From Hyphochytrium catenoides (Eukaryota > Sar > Hyphochytriomycetes > Hyphochytriales > Hyphochytriaceae), in NCBI GenBank assembly GCA_900088475.1, contig FLMG01001656.1, positions 1 to 48,496 on the forward strand: a DNA stretch of 48,496 nt, read 5' to 3'. The notes beneath the pieces are model-generated. The model ran no database searches. It was not told the DNA's origin and was given only the letters and a program-made list of their open reading frames with translations. Position 1 is the first letter of the stretch, and every line of letters starts with the position of its first letter. A program made the translations under genes and the position numbers. Positions 10,539 to 19,996 of the stretch are shown here, one piece after another.

Positions 10539-10936
10539 TGTTTCTTGTCTGTTAGATGATGATGGCGCTTGCTGGTTATTGTTGATGTTGCTGCTGGCTG
10601 GTAAGTTTGGGAATGAGCTACTGGGAGGGACCCTTGCCGCCGGCTCCCGGCTCTGTAGCCCACAGCCAATCTATCTGTTCTCTTCTGAAGAGGGGAAAAG
10701 TCCACAGTATCGACTACAGGCTTGAATTCCTGCAGCAATCTCAGCGCCCCAGAGGAGGGCTTCTTCTCTAAAATACTTAGAAGTTCCTCATTCACAGAAG
10801 AGTCACCGCTGATCAACAGACAGCACATGGGCTCTTTCTTCAAAGGCCGTCTCAAGCCATGCCATGCATGTGCAATCGAGATCTGCTGGCTCCTGTTCCT
10901 ATAATTGGCACCAACAATCTTGATGAAAATAGCCAT
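10508..10936 (-). CDS. Weak ORF, unknown
   Basis: An ATG frame of 142 residues (MAIFIKIVGANYRN...) ending just inside the start of the Q-rich gene in a different frame. The first half is mixed in composition and could be coding (for example EELLSILEKKPSSGALRLLQEFKP), whereas the last third looks random. It might be a 5' exon of the Q-rich gene or part of its leader. I have no domain match and list it only because no other gene covers the stretch. Confidence 0.18.
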   Translation of the reverse strand: MAIFIKIVGANYRNRSQQISIAHAWHGLRRPLKKEPMCCLLISGDSSVNEELLSILEKKPSSGALRLLQEFKPVVDTVDFSPLQKRTDRLAVGYRAGSRRQGSLPVAHSQTYQPAATSTITSKRHHHLTDKKQCLPSSASVH

Positions 10937-10959
10937 CACTGACGGACTCACTCACTAGC

Positions 10960-12300
10960 TCTTCCTCTGGCCCCACGCCGTCTTCCAATCTTACATCGAC
11001 TGTCGATCGGAGCTTCATCTGTCTCCTTTTGATGACAGATGACAGGAAGCTTTTGCTGCGTTGCTAGGCAAACCAGGCGGAGATGGTGATTTGTTTGCTT
11101 GTATTGATAATTGATAATAAGAGAGCCTGCTTATATGCTGCTTATTACACTCCTACCTAAGTAATTATTACTCGAGGAGTTTAGGATATAATAGAACAAG
11201 TTCAAAAAGAGACGAAAATAGCAGTGAACAAAGTCATTCCAACCACGATTCAAACACACAAAATAGGGTGAGATGTTCTATCCCAAACTCTAAATCGCGC
11301 GTAGAGTACAACAAGTAGACCGAGAAGGACTAAATAAAAATGTATTTTTAGAACAGCTACACCTTTTTCTAGCCTACAGTGGTCTATCTTTATCATCTCT
11401 GTGTGATAAAATAGCCCCAAGCCTAGCCACAGTGGTTTTAGGTAGTCCAAGAATAGAACGTCGTCATTGTCTTTTAGGTGTGATCCTGCTTGTTATTATC
11501 AGGGTAGATCTAGGAACTCTACCTCGAGGCGTACCTATTGCTTGTTGCTGGGTAGCGATGCAGAACCTCCTCTACTTCTACTTGTACGACTCCACCTCCA
11601 TTTCACGTCTGCATCTCATCATAGTTCTGGCGTGCCTCTCAGGTTCGCACGAGTACCTGTAGCTCTGGAAAGTGGTTGGAAACACAGCAAAAAAGCAAAA
11701 ACATGATGGAAAATGTCCTTCACAAATTTGTAGAGATGTTCATTTGAGACGGACGCTGCGGGACGTGTTTGCTGTAGTTGCTTGTACGACAGGTTCTGTC
11801 ATAAAGACGGGCAAGGCAGAGGCTGGCAGGGTCCCTGCCCCGCCTTGACCCACCGCGTCCCTAGTTCACTAGGGAAGAAGTCTGCATCGTGGAAAGCCTC
11901 CACACTATTTTGTGTGTGCGTGCAGACTTTGCCACCGCACAAAGCCTGCAAAAAGGGCTTGACTTGGCAAGAAGAAGCCCAGGTACCGTGCCTAGGGCCG
12001 CTGCTTTAAAAATATAAGAGAGACGCCAATTTCCTTCGGAGGCTTCACTTCCTTGCAGCCGCTATGCCAGGTCTAAAATGAATTCTGTCAGATCAAAGGC
12101 TCATGCTAGACCGTCCTCGCTCGAAGAGTGAGGGTGGCCAAGGAAAAAAGAATGGAGTTTGATGACGCTGGCTCAAAGCTGACATGGCCCGAATTGCAAA
12201 CGAAGTACCGCCGCTCGCCAGGCTTCAATCTTATGCAGGAGGTGCTTCCTTTCAGTAAGGACCTAAATGTAATAGTGTGGAGCTGGTCTAGAACCTAAAG
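10960..12300. other. Intergenic, contains two perfect short inverted repeats
   Basis: No gene recognised. Forward frames at 11432-11706 and 11782-12009 have no domain. At 11825-11839 the sequence GGCAGGGTCCCTGCC is a near-perfect palindrome (7-base arms, 1-base centre). At 11859-11874 CCCTAGTTCACTAGGG has 6-base arms and a 4-base loop. They lie about 430-480 bp upstream of the phosphatase start and could be binding sites or small hairpins; function is unknown. Confidence 0.35.
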
Positions 12301-13471
12301 ATGTCCACAGAAGGCTTATGGATTGGGCCCCAGATAGCTTGCGGAGATCTGGAGGCACTCAAGAAGCAGAAGATCACGCATATCCTGAGCATGAATGGGA
12401 TTCCCCCTTTCTTCTTGAAACATTTATCGGAGGTCGCAGTGGCAACTCTTACAAGGTTTTGATCTTGAAACGCTAAATCTTTATCTTAACTCACAACACT
12501 AGACACTCAAAGTCACAAGCAAGATTATTGCCATCGAGGATGATGAAGACGAGCCCATTACACCCTTTCTGTCTGAGGTCGGTACGGCAGCTATGCTGTG
12601 AATCGCCCAGTCTTCTCTTGCTCATTCTTGGATTGCTCAGGCGGCAGAATTCATTCATTCTGCCTTTTCCAGCATGGGATCTATTCTTGTCTACTGCACT
12701 GCAGGACGTAGTCGAAGCGCTTCTGCGGTGATCGGCTATATGATAGCCTATCATCGCTACCCCTATGAGCAAGCACTCTTGACGCTAAAGAGGGCTCGAC
12801 CCTTCGTCCAACCAAATCGGGGATTCACGAGAGAGCTACAAGCACTAGAGGTCGGTAAAAGAGCTTGAGGCAATTAACTAATCTCTAAAAATCTCACTTG
12901 CAGACCTCTTTGAGGGTTTCCATTCGGCCCTTCTCAAGGGAGTGCGAGTTATGTAGACTTGAGCGGAAGACGGAATGGTATGAGGAACTGTCACCTGACT
13001 ATGTCATTATCCAGGTACCAGGTACAATAGGTAGCATATATCTGGGGAGGCTTCCTGCTGTGCTAAGCCCATGCTAGTGTGACCAATGTGACAGTCCAAT
13101 GGCTGTTTCTAGATGGCACGAAATGGCACTGAACCCCCATCAAGCTAGAGAAATGGAGCTGGCTTTGAGGCGGTAGGGTTAAGCTTACTATACTCTACTT
13201 ATAGCGCCTCTACAACTGCTGACGAATAGATATATGTTTCCCTCTGCGTGGCTAGCGTCGCGGAGCAAGTGTACAACGGCCAAGAGTTTTATGTGGACAA
13301 GCGTCAACGCTCAATTTCTGATCACCTGCACTGGCACGCCCGCTCTCTCGCCGGTGTACCGCAGCCTCTTCGGCCATACGTCGTAGCCCAGGTATTTATA
13401 ACTGAGACATCAGTCTTTGGTAAGGGACAAACCTATCTAAAACTTTTTTTTGGTTATAGTCCAGGCTCTAG
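12301..13471 (+). CDS. Dual-specificity protein phosphatase with C-terminal CxxC/CxxC tail
   Basis: Exons by phase-checked splicing: 12301-12432, 12503-12577, 12641-12850, 12904-13014, 13078-13172, 13256-13391, 13460-13471; 256 residues. Start MSTEGLWIGPQIACGDLEAL, with an in-frame TAG upstream. The DSP fold is visible: ITHILSMNG (strand 2), IAIEDDEDEP with the general-acid Asp, and the P-loop VYCTAGRSRS with catalytic Cys88 and Arg94, where Tyr replaces the usual His before Cys. The tail has CELC (153-156) and CDQC (177-180), suggesting one zinc site, as in DUSP12/YVH1-like phosphatases though the spacing differs. The TAG at 13174-13176 overlaps a possible donor (CG/GTAGGG), and skipping it gives a protein-like exon (VAEQVYNGQEFYVDKR...) and a final SRL. 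If that intron is not spliced, the protein ends at 13176 with 208 residues. Confidence is high for the phosphatase core and low for the last two exons. Confidence 0.8.
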
Positions 13472-13690
13472 TTTTCATAGGTAAGAGAGGTCTCAGTTGG
13501 TCTCGGTTGTCTTTCTTAGACCGCGCAAACCACTTATAAGAGCCTTCCTTCTCCGTGTGACCATACAGAACAAGTGCTGGGCAATACGCAAGAGTGCCTA
13601 ACAATAGAACAGTAATAGACATCACCAGCCTTTTTGACTGGCCTCTTCGGTTACATGCCGTATCGCTAGTATCTAGCGAGTGGTGCAAAA
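13458..13690 (-). pseudogene. Decayed duplicate of the dehydratase 3' end
   Basis: This stretch aligns with the last exon and 3' flank of the adjacent 3-hydroxyacyl-CoA dehydratase gene (about 13733-13940). Shared words include 'acaagtg(c/t)tgggcaata(c/a)gcaa', 'aatagacatcaccagcc' and the AGAGAG(G/A)TCTCA segment. On the minus strand it reads GQSKRLVMSITVLLLG..., a degraded echo of GPAKRAGDVYYYGVLLG.... Indels destroy the frame, so it is a non-functional partial tandem duplication. Its outer edge overlaps the proposed last exon of the phosphatase gene, meaning that acceptor site may derive from dehydratase 3' flanking DNA. Confidence 0.7.
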
Positions 13691-13773
13691 TTCTTTGTTA
13701 AGGAGTGATACTTCTATCTAAGACCCTCTCTACGTCATAGTCCAACTTCCAGGTCTGATAGCTACGAGAGATC

Positions 13774-14616
13774 TCACTTTGTCTTTTTCGACTGCGCAGC
13801 CCCACTAAGCGCCTTCTTTCTCTGCTTGACCATGTGACGGAACAAGTGTTGGGCAATAAGCAAAAGCACTACGTTGCCTAATAGAACTCCATAATAATAG
13901 ACATCACCAGCCCTTTTGGCCGGTCCAAGGCACTGATAAATGACGCCAAACTCCCCAGCGAAGCCTAGCGGGTAGAGGACGTAAAAGGCACTGTACCTAA
14001 ATTTCATAGAACGTCAAGTAAGAGCTCGAAAACCGGGGCAGCCCAAGAGCTTTGAAGTGCATGTACCTGAGCCATTCTAGACCCTTGAAGCGGTACTTGG
14101 CTATTACATTGAGGGCATAGTATGGGTAACGGATGGTTTCGGTGATACCATAGGCGCTTAGGAGGAGAACAAGGATCCAATGACTTTCTTGAGTCGCGAA
14201 CTCCGCCTTATCGCGAGCAAGCCATAGGATAAGTAGTCTTCCGCCCTATAAAACGATTCAGGCAACAGACTTAGCTGCTGCCGTGCTGTGCAAATTGCAG
14301 ATTAGAGTTTTACCTGCTGCAGGAATATGGGTAGTAGTGAAGTAGGTGTGACGCCTACTACGGTGTGAAAGAGCTCCAGTAGAAGGGCCACGCACTGTGT
14401 GTACCAGGCGATGTCTAGGGCCTATGATAGTTTGCGGTCATTTTTGAAGCTCTTCGTCATCAGGAATCGCATTTTGCAACTTACAGTCTTAGCTGCCGGC
14501 TGCGGGTTATGATATCTGGTCTCACCGAGTCCCCAAAAGAGGAAGGCAACAGATGCAAGCCAACCCAAGAATTGGGTGCAGCAGTAAGTGAAGAGGTACA
14601 CCTGGCGAAGACCCAT
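13774..14616 (-). CDS. Very-long-chain (3R)-3-hydroxyacyl-CoA dehydratase (HACD/PHS1 family)
   Basis: Exons: 14616-14485, 14421-14314, 14245-14067, 13996-13774; phases 0, 0, 2 all fit, giving 213 residues. The family removes water from 3-hydroxyacyl-CoA, the third step of microsomal fatty-acid elongation, in the ER membrane. Family blocks seen in order: YLFTYCCTQFLGW (first membrane segment), ALLLELFHTVVGVTP, FLQQGGRLLILWL, YGITETIRYPYYALN, and WLRYSAFYVLYPLGFAGEF, which carries the Tyr and Glu used in catalysis by PHS1. The chain has about six hydrophobic segments and ends KKTK, a KKxx dilysine ER-retrieval signal. Length is normal for the family. It is convergent with the phosphatase gene; a broken copy of its 3' end lies between them. 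Confidence 0.92.
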
Positions 14617-16079
14617 TAGCCTCCCTCCCTTATGAAAAGGTCGAGCTTAGCGATTCACTGGTAGTGCAGGGGTGCGTTCTGGAGAAAGTGCAAGACTTTT
14701 GAATGTTCTTATTATAGCTTGTTGACGATGTTCACTTTTGGAGAGTTCAAGAAGCTCAAAAGCTTCTGCAGTAACCCAAGAAACAGCTACAAAGATCGGC
14801 TATGTCCAAAGCTAAAGTTTACATTGAACGCTTCTTGGCAACCACCTCAACCAGCTACTCAACCTCAACTTTGCTGTCCCTTCTTGTTGCCTCCTCCCTA
14901 CCATTGCATCTCTGTTCTGCACCAGATCATCATGCTGGATCCGATGATGGTTGAGTGGCATCCAACCAAGAGTAGACGAGGAGGGTTGTTTCAAGCTGTA
15001 CAGGAAGGCCAAGAAACAACCAGAGAGCGTCACTGCCTGAGAGACGAGGAAAGCAAGGGAGGACAACCCAAGAGGAGCAGAGAGGACGCAGTGCCTTTGT
15101 CTGCGTCTTCACTTCGTTCACACGTTCATCAATTCATCAACTCATCATCAGCTTTGCCAAAGAGAAGCTTTGCAGGTTCAAACCTTCCGCCTCAGATGCA
15201 ACACAGTCAACCTCACACCATTTCCACTGTCCGAACTCTTCACAAAAGAAAAGCTCAAAGATTCAAGCCGAGAGGTAAATATGACTGTGAAAGGATCACA
15301 TTTGAAATATTCAGATCAAATCTTTCGTAGTGTCAGTGCACGTAGAACTGGAACTTTCCTATAGGGTCTGGACTTTGCCTAGTAATACCCTTTCTACTAA
15401 TGTCCGCTCTCGGTCTTATACCCATACAGTTTATGGAGTAGACCTTGTCTTAGCGGCCAGTAGTAATACATCAACCTTTGGTGTGTACTGTAGGGCTTTA
15501 AAGCGGCGGAGCGGTCCAGCTGCCGACACAGCGACGAACAGAACGTTGAAGCAGAGATTATGTCGCTGTTCTATTGGTCCTGGAATCAGAGATGGACTGA
15601 GACAGAACATAGCCTGTCCCTTGTGAGACAGAGGCCGTCAGAGACGACAGACTGTGAGCATGGGATCCAGGACTAGCACCTGCCTCCTAGTTCTATAGAA
15701 GAAGAGAAAGGCGAGACGCCGAAACGATCAAGAGTATCTCCACCCGGTAGTCGCTGGAATCTGAGGAGTAGCTGATAGCAGTACTAGCGGCTGGGGCAAT
15801 GTGGAGTTTTTGATTTTCTGGTGCATAATTTCCTTGTGCGCTATTGATCGTTCTCCTCGAGTAGGTTCTTGAGCAGAGCCATAACTTCTTCTGCAGCGGA
15901 GTGTTATGTTAGTTAGGGGTTCAAGAGCTCTGTAGAATCATAAACTCTCTCCGCCCTCCAGTCACGGCAGATGCTGCCTTAAATGAGTAGCACTGGGAAG
16001 CGAGCGTCGAGTTTGCGTCATCCCTTCTCAGGGGAAGGACTGGTCTGAGCCTGCCTTAGCAGGTATCCGCTAAGGGGCA
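14617..16079. other. Intergenic, one weak forward ORF (14728-15330)
   Basis: An ATG frame at 14728-15330 encodes about 200 residues (MFTFGEFKKLKSFCSNP...), basic, with Gln/Pro-rich and Ser-rich parts. It has no domain that I recognise, and the overlapping frames 14812-15066 and 15170-15364 are equally open, which is typical of non-coding sequence. The remainder to 16079 shows no gene and probably contains the promoter and leader of the receptor kinase. Confidence 0.25.
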
Positions 16080-18739
16080 ATGAACGCCACCACGAACTTC
16101 ACTGATGCTGTCGATAGCGGTAATGAGAATACGCCCACCGAGCTCATCTTTGGGGACTATTTGCTGGTCCTTGGCTCGGCGCTTTCGGTTACGGGCTCAA
16201 CTCTCTGGATGGTCCATCAGGTACGGAAGTGCTTTCGTTTCTGCTTGTGCTTTTCTTCGTGTGCTAACATGTAGCTTTGGTGCAGTTAATGTCAAAATAT
16301 TATCAGATGACCACACAGAGAATATTGCTGATGTTGGCATTCTCTGATACCCTTTTGGGACTGGCTTTGTTAACGGGAACAGTGATCACTGTCTCGAGTG
16401 ATCTGGACTATACCACGGGCAGAGAATGGACTTATCTCAGTGACTTTGCTAGCAAAGCAACACTTCTTTGGACCACAGTGCTCGTCTTTCACGCGCTGCT
16501 TCGTGTGCGACGCCGATTGTCAAAGAAAGCAGAGATCAAGCTGGAAATCGTCTACAACTTGGTGGTGTGGGTAACTTCCCTTCTCTTCACGCTGGCCTGG
16601 GACCCCACTCCAGAAGAGAACGAAACACAGTTAGATTGGGTTCTCTGGGCGCTAGTGGGCTTGCGACTCTTCATCATATTGTTCCTTCTCTTTAGCGTGC
16701 TCTATTTGCTACGTGCTCGACGAGAGAACCCGGCGCTGAATCGGACCATTGTGAATAGAGTGATCGGATTCCTTATCCTGGCAGTGCTCTGCTGGTTTCC
16801 TCTGCTGATTGAGCAGTTCTTGAATACGACAGGAATCTATCCGGAGCTTGCGGAGAATACCTCATACACCTACTTCGCGATGTTCATGGTCACCCTCTGG
16901 GGCTTCTTCAGTGTATTCGTTTACGGTGTCAACACCTCCTGCCTTAGCGAGAGAGCTTGTGTCAGTATGCGTGCGCAGTACGGGAACTGGAAGCCGTTGC
17001 GTAAGTCCACCGGGGGGCTGACGGCCAGCATGATGTCTGGTGGCGAGCAGTCATCTCAGCCCCTTGGGGAATTGGCTAACGAACTCTCTAACGTGGAGAT
17101 CTTCGAGGTTATCGGGAGTGGAGGCAATGGGATTGTCTATCATGGAGTCTGGCGAGGGACAGATGTGGCTGTTAAGCAGATTCGTCTGGTTGCTGTTAGA
17201 GAGCATCTTACCACAGACCAGCAGGAGTATTTTGAGAACAAGATTCGTTGCGAAGCGGCGGTGAGTCAAACCGTCCGGCTGACCAACTGTAGTCTTTGCA
17301 CCTGCTTGATTGTCCTTGCTCTCGCTTTGGGTCCTCGCTATTCGAATTGCTGTGCCATTCTCTGCTAACTGCCTATTGTCGCGCCTTGCTCCCACCTGTA
17401 AAGCAAGTTGGCTAGGTTTTTCTCCCTTCGTGTTCCCTTACCGCCGGGCTTATCGTATCTCTTTGTGCCCCAGGTCATGCAAGAATTGCGTCATCCGCGA
17501 ATAGTGTTGTTCATGGCAGCAGGCATTCATGGTGGCCGACTGACCATCATCACGGAGTACATGGCTAAGGGGTCGCTCTATGATGTTTACTCCAAGAAGA
17601 GCATTCGCTGGGATTGGAAACTTAAGCTTAGGGCGCTATCGCATGCTGCTGAGGGCATTGTCTACCTCCACAGCGCTAATCCACCATACATCCATCGAGA
17701 CATCAAGAGCATGAACGTCCTTCTTGACGCGAACTATCATGCCAAGATCGGTGACTTTGGCACATCAAGGCTTATGAGCTCTGCCTCCATAGATAGCGAG
17801 CAGGGTTTGACTACGTCCCTAGCTCCACTGAATGGCGCATCCGAGGATAACTCGAAGCTCGCAGACACTGGACGTATGTCGAGGATCCCCATGCTGACCG
17901 TAGGTGTTGGGACCCTCCGCTGGAGCGCACCTGAGATTTTACGGGGCGAGCATGACTACACGGTGAAGACAGATATCTACAGTTTCGGGATGATGATGTA
18001 CGAAGTTCTCTCTAGCTCCATTCCCTTTGACGATGTTAGGTTTGAGAGCCAGGTAAAGAAGCTCGTCTTGGGAACCAAGCGTCCAAACCTCGAACCTTTC
18101 GAAGCACCGGAGGGTTTAAAGGAACTTATTGAAAAGTGCTGGTCAGAGGAAGCTTCTCAACGGCCTTGTATGGCGGAGGTGCTGAGCAGCCTTCAGGAGA
18201 TTCAACGAGGGTTATCTACTGATGACAGGGACTCCATAAACAGAGGATCATTTCCCTCTTGGTTGCTGCAGTCTGGGAATACTATGCTCCTCGGTTCGGG
18301 TGGCGCTCTGAGCTCGTATCGAGCTGGCGGAGAGGGCCTGGACCGCCAAATGCCCTATTTGCTCTCTCCAGTCGGAGAGAAGACTGGGTCAGGGTCAAAT
18401 CCCACGGTCTCACGCGAAGCCACCAGATCATCTCTGCCCTATTTGGAGGCAACAGCCGCCATGACTTCACGTCGGCAGGGGTCTACGACTACAAGGACAG
18501 TGTCTGAAAAGAGATCGACAATGCAGCCGGGAGGCTTCTTCGCCAGGGTTTTGGATATCTGGAAAAAGCCTTCGATAAAGGATGATCAGACCTCAGGGCC
18601 AGTACCGAGGATTGGAGATGAGCGATCTGCTGTGGACCTTGCAGAGCTAGCCAGTCCGGAGAATCATCGGCAGGCTGCGACCACCCTGCAAGGCCTCGAA
18701 AAGCGGTACAGCGGTGTGGGAGGTCGTGTGTCCCTCTAG
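16080..18739 (+). CDS. Seven-transmembrane receptor fused to a TKL protein kinase
   Basis: Exons 16080-16220, 16286-17260, 17474-18739 (phase 0, 0); 793 residues. The N-terminus carries NAT and NFT glycosylation sequons and is probably extracellular. Seven hydrophobic helices follow between about residues 23 and 280: FGDYLLVLGSALSV, ILLMLAFSDTLLGLALL, LLWTTVLVFHALL, IVYNLVVWVTSLLF, WVLWALVGLRLFIILF, VIGFLILAVLCWF and YTYFAMFMVTLWGFF. The overall form resembles cAMP-receptor/class-B-like protist GPCRs. The kinase spans about 318-625: IGSGGNGIV (P-loop), VAVK with Lys344, HRDIKSMNVLL near 446, DFGTSRL near 466, GTLRWSAPEIL near 523. All catalytic residues are present. TKL-GPCR fusions are known in oomycetes and some amoebae. 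An activation-loop insertion of about 40 residues rich in Ser/Thr, and a Ser/Arg-rich tail of about 170 residues, are extra. It probably couples an extracellular signal directly to Ser/Thr phosphorylation. Confidence 0.92.
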
Positions 18740-19996
18740 AAAGCCGGCAGATGGCAATAGCGCGCATAAGGGACCGTTGGGTTTGAGCTCTTTAAATGTT
18801 CGGGAATATTGGTGGTTAGACAGCCGGGTTGATTAGTCAGCAGCCCAGTACATGTATGCTATAGATCTCGTTCTTTATTTATTCTGCTATGCTCCGACCG
18901 TGGAGCTCAATAATACATTAGTAGATGTGGCTGAGCTTGTTGGTACATATGAAGTCGGTCTTTAACTGCTGCTGCTGCAGGTTAGGATTTCGAAGAAATC
19001 GACATCGCCTGCAGTTCCATGAATGAGGTTCTTCTGATCACCAATGGAGATGCTAGCGTTCGAGGGTCGACTAGAGGACAAACAAAAAGCTAATGATCGA
19101 CGCGGGGGGTCTCAAGACTTGTGTAGAGCTCGTAACCATTAGAGAAATGTAGTCGTGCGCGTCTGACCTAAACCTTCAAGGGAAAAGGCAAGACGACCTT
19201 TGCTGTTAGTAGTTGTCGCGTCTAGCGGGACCGTGGGCCTTGATGCGTCACTAGGTAATCTGTTATCCCTGAAAGAGATGATGAGGTGCACGATCCAATA
19301 ACCAACAACCAGAGACCCAGATCGGCACTGTGGCTCCTTATTATCGTGTAAGTGACTACTCTTTCTTAACGGCCTCTAGTTATAGATCTTGAAGCCCTTG
19401 CTCCCTGTCGGCGTTTTATCGTATAATAAGTATAGCAAGCAGACAAGGCATAGCCAGAGATCAACGGGTTCTCCTGCTGTACTTGTCAGACGACCGAAGA
19501 AGAGGAGCCAGAGCTTCACTTAGAAGATCAACTAGGCCAAAGACCACCTTTCCTCTCAAGGCTTTGGCTTCTTGTAAACAGTACTTCTACAGCTACTTCT
19601 ACATCGTAAAGTGATCTGTGCTTCTGGGGAATGACTGAGCTGCGGGACCATACAAAGAGACAGAGAATCAAGAACTTGACAGCGTGAGGAGTTGTGATCG
19701 CATGAGGTGACGGAGCTCCTTTCACATAGCGGCGTCCGCGGCACCTCGGCATTGTGAAGATCTCAGAGATCGTACGTGTTTCTTGAGCCTTCCACACTCT
19801 AAGTATAGAACTACAGGGGCACAGACGAGCTCAGACCTTCGGACGTGTCTGATGGGAGCCCGTCATCCAATCGCAGATCTGGCGCAAGCAAAGGATACTT
19901 CTGGGCGATTATTAGTCGCACTGGCAGATGTATGTCGTTATGTAGACTTGTGTTCTTAGATCTCAGAAGCGTTGTTCTTGCCCCACTTCTAAAACT
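18740..19996. other. Intergenic, no supported gene
   Basis: Downstream of the receptor kinase and upstream of the first DUF155 gene I find no domain and no convincing exon chain. Reverse frames at 19528-19797 lack an ATG start and have no recognisable content. The last few hundred bases may hold leader exons or the promoter of the DUF155 gene, whose upstream frame remains open for some distance. Confidence 0.35.
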
